A stretch of DNA of 64,000 nucleotides from Methylobacterium adhaesivum (GCF_022179065.1 NZ_BPQD01000003.1:62001-126000), one strand, 5' to 3'. Positions 1 through 9,526 are shown, numbered from the stretch's first letter. Made by a program: numbers and translations. Notes: generated by a model from the letters alone, not told the origin.

Positions 1-954
1 CCAGACGAACAGGCCCATGGAGGAATGAGCGCGCTTGAGCCGCCCAGCGCTCCACCGACGGGCCTTTCCACCGAGCAATGTCCCGTAGGTGAAAGCCGAA
101 TCGGCGTTCGACACCACGATGTCGGCCGGAACCGTTTCCCCGTTCGCCAGGGTGACGCCCGTGGCCTTGCCGCCCGTCACGGTGATGCGGGCAACGTCGG
201 CGCCGCAGCGCAGCGTTCCCCCCTGCCCCCGGATGAGGTCGCACAGGCCGTCGACGAGGCGCCCGGTGCCGCCCATGGCGAAGTGGACGCCCCAGCGCCG
301 CTCCAGATGGGCGATGAGGCAGTAGATCGCGCTCGCCCGGAACGGACTGCCGCCGATGAGGAGCGGGTGGAAGGAGAAGATCGTCCGCAGGCGCTCGTCG
401 CGGATGTAGCTGGCTACGAGATCGTAGACGGAGCGGTGGCCGCCGAGGCGCAGCAGGCTCGGCATGATCCGCAGCATGTCGGTGACCGACGAGAACGGCA
501 CGTGGCCGAGTTCCTCGAATCCGACCCGGCAGATCGCCTCGGACCGGGCCATGAAGGCCTCGTAGCCGGCGACGTCGTCGGGGGAGAATTTGGCCACCTC
601 CGCCCGCATGGCGGCGATGTCGCCGCTGTAGTCGAAGGTGGCGCCGTCATCGAAGCGAATGCGGTAGAACGGTCGCATGGGCGCGAGGGTCACGTCCTCG
701 TCCATGCGCCGGCCGCACAGGCGCCACAGCTCCTCGAACAGGAACGGCGCCGTGACGATGGTGGGGCCGGCGTCGAAGGTGAAGCCGTCCTGGCGGTGGA
801 CGCGGGCCCGGCCGCCGGGCTGCTCAAGGCGCTCCAGCACCGTGATCCGATAGCCCCGGGCGCCGAGGCGGATGGCAGCCGCCAGACCTCCGAAACCGGA
901 CCCGATCACCACCGCGTGCGGACGGGGATCCTGGTTCGTCGCGGTGTTCGGCAT
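1..954 (-). CDS. crtI: Phytoene desaturase CrtI (partial, C-terminus off the left edge)
   Basis: FAD-dependent carotenoid desaturase that adds double bonds to phytoene, the first coloured step of carotenoid synthesis. About 318 N-terminal residues are present. The dinucleotide-binding motif VVIGSGFGGLAAAIRL lies at residues 15-30, followed by QPGGRA and GFTFDAGPT, which are typical of CrtI. The start is uncertain: ATG at 954 is used because the in-frame ATG at 972 lies inside a TGT-N12-ACA palindrome (964-981). Neither has a strong ribosome-binding site. It follows bchO by 62 bases in the same direction, so it may read through from the bch superoperon as well as from its own PpsR-controlled promoter. 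CrtD-type desaturases are related, but the N-terminal signature favours CrtI. Confidence 0.85.
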   Translation of the reverse strand, partial: MPNTATNQDPRPHAVVIGSGFGGLAAAIRLGARGYRITVLERLEQPGGRARVHRQDGFTFDAGPTIVTAPFLFEELWRLCGRRMDEDVTLAPMRPFYRIRFDDGATFDYSGDIAAMRAEVAKFSPDDVAGYEAFMARSEAICRVGFEELGHVPFSSVTDMLRIMPSLLRLGGHRSVYDLVASYIRDERLRTIFSFHPLLIGGSPFRASAIYCLIAHLERRWGVHFAMGGTGRLVDGLCDLIRGQGGTLRCGADVARITVTGGKATGVTLANGETVPADIVVSNADSAFTYGTLLGGKARRWSAGRLKRAHSSMGLFVW

Positions 955-963
955 GTCGGCGAG

Positions 964-981
964 TGTCAACATAACCTGACA
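964..981. promoter_or_regulatory. Candidate PpsR/CrtJ operator before crtI
   Basis: Exact TGT-N12-ACA palindrome (TGTCAACATAACCTGACA), the established PpsR/CrtJ recognition pattern. It sits in the short gap between bchO and crtI, 10 bases before the chosen crtI start and overlapping an alternative start at 972. A ppsR gene is present in the same cluster (21686-23140). Binding is inferred, not shown. Confidence 0.65.
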
Positions 982-1016
982 CTAATCCGCGTCCGCGACG
1001 TGAGGCAAGGCTTGTT

Positions 1017-1913
1017 TTAGGACGCGGCCTCGGCCGGGCTCGAACTGAGCTGGCGGATCACACGGGCGACCGTCTCGGGTGCCTCCTCGTGCGCGAGGTG
1101 GCCGAGGTTGCGCAGCAATTCCACCCGGGCGTGGGGCAGGCGCTTCTGCAGGGCGAAAGCGGTGTCCGGCGAGATCGCCAGGTCGTCTCCACCCACCACC
1201 AGGGTTGTTGGCACGGTGAGTCGAGGAAGCGCGCGGTCGAGGGTGGCCAGATCCCAGTTCGCCATCATGCCGAGCGCCCCGCCGACGTGGCCGGGGCAGC
1301 GGAACAGGCGCCGGTAGAGATCGAGTCCCTGGGCGTCGAGGCGTGAGCCGGTGCCGCGAATCAGGCGCTCCACCGCCGGGCGGTCGGCGGTCCAGGCGAA
1401 GAGTCGCGGGGTGACCGGGTTGAGGAACAGCATCCGGGCGAGCCCCGGAAACAGTACCGCGGCGAGGCCGGGGAACGGCGTCAGGGCGCCGTTGAGGGCG
1501 ACGAGGTGGCGGGGCTCCAACCCGTCGAGGCAGAGGCGGACGAGGAGGGCGGCGCCGGCGGAGTGCCCGACCACGATGTCCGGTGCCACCCCGAGGGTCG
1601 AGAGGAGCTCGCCGATCGCCGCCGCCATGCCGGGCAGGGACAGGCGGGCGGCCGGCAGCGGGTCGGTGAAGCCGTGGCCGGGCAGGTCCGGCGCCACCAC
1701 GAAGAAATCCTGCGCCAGCAGGGGCGCGAGGCCCCGCCAGGAATGGGTTGCCGCCCCGGTGCCGTGCAGGAGCAGGAGCGCGGGGGCGTCCCGACTTCCA
1801 AAGGTCTGGACGTGCCAGGTCAGGCCGGAGGCGGCGACGAAGCGGCTGGCCTCGCGGTGGGGCCAGTCCGCGCCTTCACGCTCCCAGACGGGTCGGTCGC
1901 TCGGCGCGGGCAT
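1017..1913 (-). CDS. bchO: BchO, alpha/beta-hydrolase linked to magnesium chelatase
   Basis: A 298-residue alpha/beta-hydrolase-fold protein found with bchID in photosynthesis clusters and thought to assist magnesium chelation. The exact reaction is not established. The sequence shows the oxyanion-region motif LLHGTGAATHSW (about residues 48-59), a nucleophile elbow GHSAGA (about 117-122) and a late LGHLAHEE segment with the likely catalytic His. It starts 10 bases after the end of bchD and is transcribed with it. Length is normal for the family. A generic hydrolase is possible from sequence alone, but position after bchID makes BchO the best call. Confidence 0.9.
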   Translation of the reverse strand: MPAPSDRPVWEREGADWPHREASRFVAASGLTWHVQTFGSRDAPALLLLHGTGAATHSWRGLAPLLAQDFFVVAPDLPGHGFTDPLPAARLSLPGMAAAIGELLSTLGVAPDIVVGHSAGAALLVRLCLDGLEPRHLVALNGALTPFPGLAAVLFPGLARMLFLNPVTPRLFAWTADRPAVERLIRGTGSRLDAQGLDLYRRLFRCPGHVGGALGMMANWDLATLDRALPRLTVPTTLVVGGDDLAISPDTAFALQKRLPHARVELLRNLGHLAHEEAPETVARVIRQLSSSPAEAAS

Positions 1914-1923
1914 GGGTCTGTCC

Positions 1924-3615
1924 TCAGGTCGCCGCCCGGATGGCGGCGCTCATCGCCCCCGCATCGGCGTAGGGCAGCGGGAGATAGCGCCCCCCCATGG
2001 CCTCGGCGAGGCGGCGGGCGGTGTCCTGCGGCCGGGCGGCGGTGTCGATGAGGATGGTGCGCACCCCATCCGCGCGCAACCCGGCGGCGGCCGAGAGGGC
2101 ATCGGCGCCCGCCTGCGCCCGGCCGGTCGGCCCCGAGCGGGCGACGTTGGCGCGCCCGTCGGTGAGAACCACCACGACAGGTGTGCCCCCGCCCCGCCGC
2201 ACGGTCCGGGCCAGTTCGGCGGCCGCGTCGAGGCCGGCGGCGAGGGGCGTGCCCCCGCCCCCGGGCAGGGCGCTCAAACCGCGCCGGGCCCGGGCAAGCG
2301 CCCGCGTCGGCGGCAGGATCACCTCCGCGCCCATCCCGCGAAACGCCAGGACGGCGACACAGTCGCGGCGGATATAGGCTTCCGAGAGCAGCAGCTCGAC
2401 GGCGCCCTTGGCCTCGGCGAGGCGCTCCAGGGCGGCCGAGCCCGAGGCATCGACGGCGAAGATCGTCGTGGTCTGCGTGCGCTGGACGAAGCGGGTGACG
2501 CGCAGATCCTGCGGCCGGATCCGGATGCGTCGGGGCTCGCCCGCACCCTGGCGCAGGCGCTGCCAGGGCGCGGCGGCACGTAGCGTCTCGACGAGGGCAA
2601 GGCGCCCGTGGCGCGGATCGCCGGCCCGCGCGCCCATGGGACGGCCCGCTCGGGGCGACGCGGCGGGGGCGCCCGCCTTGCCCGCCTGGGGCTGGCGCGG
2701 GCGCGCCCCCGCTGCGAGGAGGCCGGCGAGGAGGCCGGGTGCCAGGGCGCTGCGCACGGCCTCGATCATGCGCTCGTCGAGGGGGGCGGGATTCTGATCG
2801 TCCTGTCCGGCACCTGATTCCGGCTCGGGCGCCGCATCGGGGTCCGTCTCCGGCGCGTCGGCCTCGGGCACCGGCTCGGGCATCCGCGTCGCCCTCGGGC
2901 CGAGGACGAGGCGGGCGGCCAGCACGGTGTCGTGTTCGCCCGGAGCGTCGCGACCCGCAAGGCGCGCCAGGAGGCGCGCGACCCGCGCGGCCAGGAGCGG
3001 CCCGCGCAGGGAGGCGATGCCGAGGGCATCGGCGGCCCGGCATAGGGCGGCCAGCGCGTCCGCGTCCGGCGGGCCGGGGTCCGCCACGCACGGGTCTTCC
3101 AGCGGGACCGCGTCGCGCCAAGGGATGTCCGTGAGGTCGATCCGGAAGGCGAGGCGGTCGCACAGCGCCTCTGGCACGGCCTCGTCGCCCTGGCCCTCGT
3201 CGAGGAGGATCACGCCGAGGCGGGCCGGGCAGCACCGGCCGAGGCCGTCGCGCTCCACCCGTACGGCGCCCGCATCGAGAACGGCCGCGAGGTGGGCGGC
3301 GTGGCCCGGCGACAGGCGCTCGGCCATGGGGACGACGAGGAGACCGCCATGGGTCTCGGCCAGGAGGCCGGTCTCGGCGACGGGGCGCCCGGCCGCGAGG
3401 GTGGCCGGCAGGTCGAGGCCCCCGAGCAGGCGCGCATCGGTGATGCTGCCCGGCATCCGCCGGATCGGGAGCGCCGCCGGCAGGGCGTTTCGCAGGGCGG
3501 CGAGCCAGGTCTCGCGCACGGGCCCCACCCCAGCCCGCACCACGACGCCGCCGGTCCCGTGCGGATCGGCCGCCGCGAGGCGCGCCACCAGCAGGGCATC
3601 GGCCCAGGCCGTCAC
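1924..3615 (-). CDS. bchD: Magnesium chelatase subunit D
   Basis: A 563-residue AAA+/integrin-type subunit that, with BchI and BchH, inserts Mg2+ into protoporphyrin IX. The N-terminal AAA-like part is degenerate, the middle is Pro/Ala and acid rich, and the C-terminal von Willebrand A domain has the MIDAS-type motif FAVDASGSAA with the later VLTDGRAN. The GTG start at 3615 overlaps the bchI stop by four bases (GTGA) and gives the expected opening TAWADALLVARLAA. A longer in-frame opening upstream reads as low-complexity Arg/Pro sequence from the bchI shadow frame and is rejected. It is cotranscribed with bchI and bchO. Confidence 0.95.
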   Translation of the reverse strand: MTAWADALLVARLAAADPHGTGGVVVRAGVGPVRETWLAALRNALPAALPIRRMPGSITDARLLGGLDLPATLAAGRPVAETGLLAETHGGLLVVPMAERLSPGHAAHLAAVLDAGAVRVERDGLGRCCPARLGVILLDEGQGDEAVPEALCDRLAFRIDLTDIPWRDAVPLEDPCVADPGPPDADALAALCRAADALGIASLRGPLLAARVARLLARLAGRDAPGEHDTVLAARLVLGPRATRMPEPVPEADAPETDPDAAPEPESGAGQDDQNPAPLDERMIEAVRSALAPGLLAGLLAAGARPRQPQAGKAGAPAASPRAGRPMGARAGDPRHGRLALVETLRAAAPWQRLRQGAGEPRRIRIRPQDLRVTRFVQRTQTTTIFAVDASGSAALERLAEAKGAVELLLSEAYIRRDCVAVLAFRGMGAEVILPPTRALARARRGLSALPGGGGTPLAAGLDAAAELARTVRRGGGTPVVVVLTDGRANVARSGPTGRAQAGADALSAAAGLRADGVRTILIDTAARPQDTARRLAEAMGGRYLPLPYADAGAMSAAIRAAT

Positions 3616-4763
3616 GGCGCGAGTACCTCCGCGACGGCGCGCGTGACGCGGGCAGTGGAGCCGGATTCGTCCAGCGGATTGCGGCGCAGGCGGTGGCGCA
3701 GCGAAGCCGGGGCGATGCGGGCGAGGTGATCGAGGCCGATGGTCTCGGCGCCCTCCAAGGCGGCGAGCGCCCGAGCCGTGCGCATAAGGGTGAGTTCGCC
3801 GCGCAGGCCGTCCGTCCCGAGGGCGAGACACAGGCGCGCCGCCGCTTCCAGGGTTGCGTCCGGCACGGTGAGGGATGGCAGGTGCGCGCGGGCTTGGGTC
3901 AGGGTGTCGCGGATGGCGCGATCGGCCTCCGCATAGGCGGCGCGAAACGCCGCCGGATCACGCTCGTAGGCATCGCGTCGGCGCACCACGTCGATCCGCG
4001 TGGGGAGGTCCGTCGGCGTCGTCACCTCGACGGCGAGGCCGAAGCGGTCGAGGAGCTGGGGGCGCAATTCCCCCTCCTCCGGGTTGCCGCTGCCCACCAG
4101 CACGAAGCGGGCGGGATGGCGGATGCTCAACCCCTCGCGCTCGACGGTGTTCACGCCCGAGGCCGCGACATCGAGGAGGAGGTCCACGAGGTGATCGTCC
4201 AGCAGATTGACCTCGTCGATGTAGAGGAAACCCCGGTTGGCGCGCGCCAGCAGGCCCGGCTCGAACGCCTTCTGTCCCTGGGTCAGGGCCCGTTCGAGGT
4301 CGAGGGCGCCCACCACCCGGTCCTCCGTCGCGCCGAGGGGCAGGTCCACCACGGGCACCGGGACGATGTGGGTCTCGAGGCCGCCGGCATGGTCCCGGCA
4401 ACGATGGCACAGGTCGCCGGGGCGGGCGGGATCGCAGGCATAGGGACACCCCGCCACCGCCCGCATCGGCGGCAGCAGGGCGGCCAGGCCCCGGATCGCC
4501 GTCGACTTGCCGGTGCCGCGGTCGCCGAACACGAGAACGCCACCGACGGAGGGGTCCACGGCCGCGATGAGGAGCGCCTGGCGCATCTCGTCCTGACCGA
4601 CGATGGCCGAGAACGGGAAGGTGGGCGGGGCCGGATGCGGCTCGGCGTCCGGCCGGGGGACTGTCGTGCGTCCCGGTGCCCGGATCGCATCGGCCTCCGG
4701 GGCGAGGGGCGGGACGCGGGCCGGCTCACGGGACATCGCGCGGGTCGATCCGTTGACGATCAT
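3612..4763 (-). CDS. bchI: Magnesium chelatase ATPase subunit I
   Basis: A 383-residue AAA+ ATPase that powers Mg2+ insertion by BchH. It shows FSAIVGQDEMRQALL, Walker A GDRGTGKST, the chelatase-specific ATEDRVVGALD segment, Walker B-type GFLYIDEVNLLDDH and the sensor GSGNPEEGELRPQLLDR. ATG at 4763 was chosen because GGGAG lies about nine bases upstream; the next ATG at 4736 has no such site. This leaves a Pro/Arg-rich N-terminal extension of about 45 residues beyond the usual BchI of roughly 340. It lies between hemA (73-base gap) and bchD (four-base overlap). Confidence 0.95.
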   Translation of the reverse strand: MIVNGSTRAMSREPARVPPLAPEADAIRAPGRTTVPRPDAEPHPAPPTFPFSAIVGQDEMRQALLIAAVDPSVGGVLVFGDRGTGKSTAIRGLAALLPPMRAVAGCPYACDPARPGDLCHRCRDHAGGLETHIVPVPVVDLPLGATEDRVVGALDLERALTQGQKAFEPGLLARANRGFLYIDEVNLLDDHLVDLLLDVAASGVNTVEREGLSIRHPARFVLVGSGNPEEGELRPQLLDRFGLAVEVTTPTDLPTRIDVVRRRDAYERDPAAFRAAYAEADRAIRDTLTQARAHLPSLTVPDATLEAAARLCLALGTDGLRGELTLMRTARALAALEGAETIGLDHLARIAPASLRHRLRRNPLDESGSTARVTRAVAEVLAP

Positions 4764-4836
4764 GGGTTCGATCTCCCGTTGCCTCGACGTGTGGTGCGCG
4801 GCCCCTGCCGCCTGCCCTGCGGAGGGGGGCGTCCGT

Positions 4837-6054
4837 CTACTCGGCGGCCGCGCGCTCGACGCCCATGCGGCCCCAGATGGCGCTGAGGGCATCCACCAGA
4901 TGGTCGATGTCGGCATCCGTGTGCAGCGGCGACGGGGTGATGCGCAGGCGTTCGGTGCCGCGCGGGACCGTGGGATAGTTGATCGGCTGGACGTAGATGC
5001 CGAACTCGTCGAGCAGGGTGTCGCTGATCGCCTTGCACAGCACCGGATCGCAGACCATCACCGGCACGATGTGGCTGTCGTTGGCGAGATACGGAATGCC
5101 GGCCGCGTCGAGCCGCGCCCGAACCGTCGCCACCCGCTCCTGATGCCGGGCGCGCTCGATGCCGCTCGCCTTGAGGTGGCGGATGCTCGCCGCCGCTCCC
5201 GCCGCCACGGCCGGCGGCAGCGACGTGGTGAAGATGAAGCCCGACGCGAAGCTGCGCACGAAGTCGCACAGCTTGGCCGAGGCGGTGATGTAGCCGCCAT
5301 GCACCGCGAACGCCTTGCCGAGCGTTCCCTCGATGACGTCGAGGCGGTGGGCGAGGCCGTCGCGCTCGGAGATGCCGCCGCCGCGTGCGCCGTAGAGGCC
5401 GACTGCATGCACCTCGTCGAGATAGGTGAGCGCGCCGTGCGCCTCCGCGACGTCGCAGATCTCCGCGATGGGGGCGATGTCGCCGTCCATGGAATAGACC
5501 GACTCGAAGGCGACGAGCTTCGGCCGGGCCGGATCGAAGAGGCGCAGCTTGCGGTCGAGGTCCTCCGGATCGTTGTGGCGGAAGATGTGGCGCTCGGCCC
5601 GGCTCGCCTTGATGCCCTCGATCATGGAGGCATGGTTCTCCGCGTCAGAGAACACGGCGCAGTTCGGCAGCCGGCCCGCGAGGGTGCCGAGTGCGGCCCA
5701 ATTCGAGACGTAGCCGGAGGTGAACAGGAGGGCGGCCTCCTTGCCGTGGAGGTCGGCCAGCTCCCGCTCCAGGAGCACGTGATAATGGTTGGTGCCCGAG
5801 ATGTTGCGGGTGCCGCCGGCCCCGGCGCCGCAGCGGTCGAGGGCTTCGTGCATGGCCGCGAGCACCGCCGGGTGCTGGCCCATGCCGAGGTAGTCGTTGG
5901 AACACCACACGGTCACGGGCCGGGTGCCGCCGGGGGTGTGGTGGGTGGCATGGGGGAAGCGGCCGTTGTGGCGCTCGAGATCCGTGAACACCCGGTAACG
6001 GCCCTCGCGGTGGAGGCCACCGAGTTCTGCGGCGAAGAAGTCTTCGTAGTTCAT
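4837..6054 (-). CDS. hemA: 5-aminolevulinate synthase
   Basis: PLP enzyme condensing glycine and succinyl-CoA to 5-aminolevulinate, the first committed tetrapyrrole step by the C4 route. Its 405 residues match the family. Visible signatures are [41 protein letters not shown] and [14 protein letters not shown], whose Lys is the expected PLP-binding residue. A GGGAAGGGGAC ribosome-binding site precedes ATG 6054. Its place between puhE and bchI, all in one direction, suggests a photosynthesis-dedicated copy supplying bacteriochlorophyll synthesis. A second housekeeping copy elsewhere is possible. Confidence 0.96.
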   Translation of the reverse strand: MNYEDFFAAELGGLHREGRYRVFTDLERHNGRFPHATHHTPGGTRPVTVWCSNDYLGMGQHPAVLAAMHEALDRCGAGAGGTRNISGTNHYHVLLERELADLHGKEAALLFTSGYVSNWAALGTLAGRLPNCAVFSDAENHASMIEGIKASRAERHIFRHNDPEDLDRKLRLFDPARPKLVAFESVYSMDGDIAPIAEICDVAEAHGALTYLDEVHAVGLYGARGGGISERDGLAHRLDVIEGTLGKAFAVHGGYITASAKLCDFVRSFASGFIFTTSLPPAVAAGAAASIRHLKASGIERARHQERVATVRARLDAAGIPYLANDSHIVPVMVCDPVLCKAISDTLLDEFGIYVQPINYPTVPRGTERLRITPSPLHTDADIDHLVDALSAIWGRMGVERAAAE

Positions 6055-6124
6055 GACCTGTCCCCTTCCCGTTTCTTGTGCGTGGTCTCTGCCCGATCTC
6101 GTGCTCGTCTACGCGATGCTGTGC

Positions 6125-6991
6125 TCACCCGGTGGTTTCGGGGACGTCCCGGCTACGGGTCGCGAGGGTCGGGGCCGGTGCGGCCGTGCCGTACTCGACG
6201 GCGCCCCGCGCCGGCACGGGCGTGGCATCGGCGCCCCTCCCCGGCAGGCTCCACTGCCACAGGGCGGCCGAGGGCAGCGGCAGCATGAGAAAGCCGTGCT
6301 CCAAGGTGGCGAGCGCCATCAGGGTGGCGACGATGGTGAAGCCGACGAGTTCGTGGGCGTCGATCCCCTCCCCCAGGGCGGCCTGTGCCAGCCACACAGT
6401 CCCGAACCCTGCGAGCGCCACGGAGACCGGGAACAGGGGGTTCATCGGCCGGTTGCGCAGGAAACCGGCGAGGTAGGCGAGATGCGCCGGCAGGAACTCG
6501 GCGTTGAGGTTGCGGACGCCGAGGAACATGTTGAGCCGGGCCGAGAGGTTCATGCCCGCGAGGATGAGGTAGGTCCACAGGGCGAAACGATTGGGGCCGC
6601 CCCAGGTGAGGCCGAGGATGGCCGCCCCCCCGAGGAGGATCGCCGCCTCGTGCCACAGGCTGGTCGCCAAAGCCGCGCGGAAGCGGGCAAAGCCCCGCGC
6701 GCCCTGCGGGCAGGCCTCGGTGCGCGGCCCCGAGACGAAGCCCATGTAGTAGCTCATCTCCTGCCAGCCCCAGACGAGGAGCGCGCCGGTGAAGGCCGTG
6801 TAGGCGCCCGCCTCGCTGGTGTCGGTGGCGCTGGCCCCGATGGCCCACAGGGCGGCGGCCAGGATCAGGGTCCCGACCGCCATGCTCCAGGGATGGGTGG
6901 AGCGGGGCCGGTGGTCGAGCAGGATGATGAGCCCGGTGGAGAACCACCAGATCACCACCGCGTAGAGAGCCGGAACGGCGTAGGCGGCCAT
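6125..6991 (-). CDS. puhE: Photosynthetic complex assembly protein PuhE
   Basis: A 288-residue integral membrane protein of the PuhE/DUF3623 family, associated with assembly of the reaction centre-LH1 complex. At least six hydrophobic segments are visible, beginning YAVPALYAVVIWWFSTGLII and including LILAAALWAIGA and FTGALLVWGWQEMSYYMGF. The motif SARLNMFLGVRNLNAEFLP is characteristic. The last 40 residues are a polar tail. It starts three bases after acsF and is followed by hemA, the arrangement seen in other alphaproteobacterial photosynthesis clusters. Confidence 0.92.
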   Translation of the reverse strand: MAAYAVPALYAVVIWWFSTGLIILLDHRPRSTHPWSMAVGTLILAAALWAIGASATDTSEAGAYTAFTGALLVWGWQEMSYYMGFVSGPRTEACPQGARGFARFRAALATSLWHEAAILLGGAAILGLTWGGPNRFALWTYLILAGMNLSARLNMFLGVRNLNAEFLPAHLAYLAGFLRNRPMNPLFPVSVALAGFGTVWLAQAALGEGIDAHELVGFTIVATLMALATLEHGFLMLPLPSAALWQWSLPGRGADATPVPARGAVEYGTAAPAPTLATRSRDVPETTG

Positions 6992-6994
6992 GAC

Positions 6995-8077
6995 CTACCA
7001 GACCGGCTCGAGGCGGATTTCGGCCGGCATCGGGTTGTCGAGGGTCGGCAGGGCGTAGAGTCGGGCGAAGTTGACGGCCGAGGCCGCGATCCAGGCCCCG
7101 TGCTTGAGCTTGCCCACGAGCCCGCCCCGCGCCTTGGCGTCGGCGATGCCGTTGGAGCAGGCCAGCAGCCGGTCGAGGGCCCGCTTGAACTTCGGGTTCT
7201 CGAGGTCGAGGGTGAGGGGGAAGGTCTGCTTCGAGATCTCCGAGGTGATGCGGAACACCTTGAAGTCGTAATCGGTGGGATCGACGCCGAGCGCTTTGTG
7301 GAAGGCCGGGCGGCAATGATCGCGGACATACATGGTCGCGAAGACGGCGAGCAGGAAGAACTTGATCCAGTAGCGGTTCACGCCCGTCGTGAGCTTCGGG
7401 TTCGCGCGCATGAGCAGGGCGAAGGCTTCGCCGTGGCGGAACTCGTCGTTGCACCACTTCTCGAACCACTTGAAGATCGGGTGGAAGCGCCGCTCGGGAT
7501 TGCGCTCCAGTTCGCGGAAGATGGTGATGTAGCGCGCGTAGCCGATCTTCTCCGAGAGGTAGGTCGCGTAGAAGATGAACTTCGGGCGGAAGAAGGTGTA
7601 CTTCTTCGATTTCGTCAAGAAGCCGAGATCGACGCCGATGCCGAAATCCTTGAGCACGTCGTTGATGAAGCCGGCGTGGCGCGCCTCGTCGCGGCTCATG
7701 AAGCCGAACAGCTCGCGGATGTCGGGGTTCTTGGCGCGCTTGCGCATCTCGGCGTAGAGCACGCAGCCCGAGAACTCGGCGGTGATGGACGAGACCAGGA
7801 AGTCCATGAACTCCTTGCGAAGTTCAGGATCGAGCCCGGACATGTCGGCGTCGAAATCGGCGTTGCGGGTGAAGTGACGCTTGTTCGGATCGGCGCGCAG
7901 CTCGGCGATGAGCTTGTCCCAATCCGCCCGCACGGGCTCGACGTCGGTGCGGTCAAGTTCCTCGAAATCCGTGGTGTAGAAGCGCGGCGACAGGAAGGTC
8001 GTCTCCTGCGCCGCCTTCGTGCCCTCGTTCATGGGGAGCTTCGGCTTCACGGTCTGATGCTGGATCGAGACGGTCAC
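6995..8077 (-). CDS. acsF: Aerobic Mg-protoporphyrin IX monomethyl ester cyclase AcsF
   Basis: Di-iron oxidative cyclase that forms the isocyclic E ring of bacteriochlorophyll using O2, which fits an aerobic phototroph. The 360 residues carry ferritin-like iron-ligand motifs: [21 protein letters not shown] and [13 protein letters not shown] at 8077 is the start: GAGAGGAGG lies six bases upstream and the GTGA overlaps the stop of the 100-residue gene before it. A longer in-frame extension is Arg/Pro-rich shadow sequence and was discarded. The anaerobic counterpart BchE is not in the window. Confidence 0.97.
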   Translation of the reverse strand: MTVSIQHQTVKPKLPMNEGTKAAQETTFLSPRFYTTDFEELDRTDVEPVRADWDKLIAELRADPNKRHFTRNADFDADMSGLDPELRKEFMDFLVSSITAEFSGCVLYAEMRKRAKNPDIRELFGFMSRDEARHAGFINDVLKDFGIGVDLGFLTKSKKYTFFRPKFIFYATYLSEKIGYARYITIFRELERNPERRFHPIFKWFEKWCNDEFRHGEAFALLMRANPKLTTGVNRYWIKFFLLAVFATMYVRDHCRPAFHKALGVDPTDYDFKVFRITSEISKQTFPLTLDLENPKFKRALDRLLACSNGIADAKARGGLVGKLKHGAWIAASAVNFARLYALPTLDNPMPAEIRLEPVW

Positions 8078-8376
8078 AGGCGCCTCCTCTCGGAAAAGCT
8101 GACTTCGTAGAGCTCGGTGAGTTCGAGGTGGCCGGCGAGCTTGGTCCACAGCCGCTCCAGGCGTCCCGCCCGGATCACCGTGGCGGTGCGGCGGACGACG
8201 AGGCGCTCGCCGTAAGGAACGCTCACGGGGGAATCGTGAACCTGGACCTCGTCGCCGGGTTCGATGTCGAAATCGGCGTCGAGGATGACGTGGGCGTGGA
8301 GACTCTCGGGCGTCTGCTCGATCTCCACGGTGCAGGGCACCTCGACGCTGGTGCGGCTGGTCAGCCAGGCGATCAT
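8074..8376 (-). CDS. Conserved 100-residue photosynthesis-cluster protein of unknown function
   Basis: A small soluble protein that I cannot name with confidence. It has no signal peptide, membrane segment or Cys motif (one Cys at residue 15). Alternating beta-rich sequence ([20 protein letters not shown], then [12 protein letters not shown]) suggests a compact beta fold, with a basic C-terminus ending SERRRL. It overlaps puhC by four bases (ATGA) and acsF by four bases (GTGA), so its translation is probably coupled to both. That position argues for a role in cyclase or reaction-centre assembly, but no function is shown. Confidence 0.8.
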   Translation of the reverse strand: MIAWLTSRTSVEVPCTVEIEQTPESLHAHVILDADFDIEPGDEVQVHDSPVSVPYGERLVVRRTATVIRAGRLERLWTKLAGHLELTELYEVSFSERRRL

Positions 8377-8837
8377 CGGGCGGCTCCGGGCTCGGGCAGC
8401 AGGCGGGCGAACGCGACGAAGTTCGAGGGTCCGAAGGCCCCGAGATTGACCGCGCGCCCCGTGAGCTCGTCGTCGAGTTGCAGGCTGCCGTCGTTGAAAT
8501 GCGTGAGGCGAAACGGTGCTTCGCGGCCGAGGCCGGCCCTGAGGCGGGCCTGCCCGAAACCCCGCAGGGTCGCCCGCATGAAGTTGTCCTGGCCAGGCGC
8601 CACCGTGGCGACGGCGGTGCCACGCTCCGCGTCGCGCAGGAGGATCGCGCCGTCCGTCCGGTCCTCGGCGGTGAAGCGGAGCGTGCGCACGGCTTGCGCC
8701 GGTGGCATCCGGGTGAGGCCGACGCCCTCGTATCGCCCGATGCCGACGCTGCCGAGGACGAAGGCGATGAGGAGACCGGCGCCGATGGGAAACCAGCTCG
8801 TCCGGCCGAAGGGGGCGTTCAAGGTGCGTCCGCTCAT
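8373..8837 (-). CDS. puhC: Photosynthetic complex assembly protein PuhC
   Basis: A 154-residue membrane-anchored protein needed in purple bacteria for normal reaction centre-LH1 assembly. One N-terminal membrane segment ([20 protein letters not shown], about residues 15-34) is followed by a periplasmic domain with [20 protein letters not shown] and [19 protein letters not shown] 8837 has AGAGGGG seven bases upstream. A longer upstream extension is shadow coding from puhB and is not used. It ends with an ATGA overlap into the 100-residue gene. Confidence 0.9.
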   Translation of the reverse strand: MSGRTLNAPFGRTSWFPIGAGLLIAFVLGSVGIGRYEGVGLTRMPPAQAVRTLRFTAEDRTDGAILLRDAERGTAVATVAPGQDNFMRATLRGFGQARLRAGLGREAPFRLTHFNDGSLQLDDELTGRAVNLGAFGPSNFVAFARLLPEPGAAR

Positions 8838-8848
8838 GGCGCCCCTCT

Positions 8849-9526
8849 TCAGCTGGCGGTGGCGAGGCGGTGGCCGCGTGCGCGGCGCCGGATCACCGGG
8901 CTGGCGGCCTCCTCGTCGATCGCGCGGGCCGCCGAGAGGGCACGGGCGAGGATCGCCGAAACCTCCGCCGCGTTCGGCACCGAACGCATCATCGGTTCGG
9001 GGCGCGTCACGTGCCACGGCCGGGCGTGCGGCCAGAGATGGAGATAGGCGATGCGGTTGCCGGGTTTCACCGCGAGGGCGAGGTCGCCGCTGCCGTCGGA
9101 GAAATGGCGGCAGCCGGCCTCGGACACGAGGCTAAAGGGAAGGTTGAGGGTCATCGGCAGAGCGATGCCGACCCGCATCACCACCCGGCGGTTGGTGATC
9201 GTGTAGGTGGTCGTGCGGGCCGACAGCCAGCCGAGCAGGCCAAGGAGCGCGATGGCGCCGGTCCCGACGACGAGCGTCGGTCCGGCCGCGCGGGCGGCGT
9301 CGAGGACACGGCCCTCCATCGCCGGGGGTACGGCCGCCCACAGGGCCAGTCCGGCGAACCACAGGCCGACGAGACGGATGTGCAGGGCGCGGTACGCGAT
9401 GGCGAGGCCGCCGGGACGGCCCTGCCAGAGGATGTGCTCGCCCGCCGGCAGGGGGGCGGGCAAGCCGGGCGGCGCGTCGAACCGATTTGCGGGAACGCCG
9501 TGGGGGGCCGTGCGGGCGCGGGTCAC
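8849..9526 (-). CDS. puhB: Photosynthetic complex assembly protein PuhB
   Basis: A 225-residue protein involved in reaction centre assembly. It opens with a soluble segment containing LPAGEHILWQGRPG, has two or three hydrophobic stretches (AYRALHIRLVGLWFAGLALW and TLVVGTGAIALLGLLGWLSA) and then a PH-like beta domain starting TTTYTITNRRVVMRVG, the pattern of bacterial PH-domain membrane proteins. GTG 9526 overlaps the puhA stop by four bases (GTGA) and has AGGAGG eight bases upstream. Confidence 0.92.
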   Translation of the reverse strand: MTRARTAPHGVPANRFDAPPGLPAPLPAGEHILWQGRPGGLAIAYRALHIRLVGLWFAGLALWAAVPPAMEGRVLDAARAAGPTLVVGTGAIALLGLLGWLSARTTTYTITNRRVVMRVGIALPMTLNLPFSLVSEAGCRHFSDGSGDLALAVKPGNRIAYLHLWPHARPWHVTRPEPMMRSVPNAAEVSAILARALSAARAIDEEAASPVIRRRARGHRLATAS

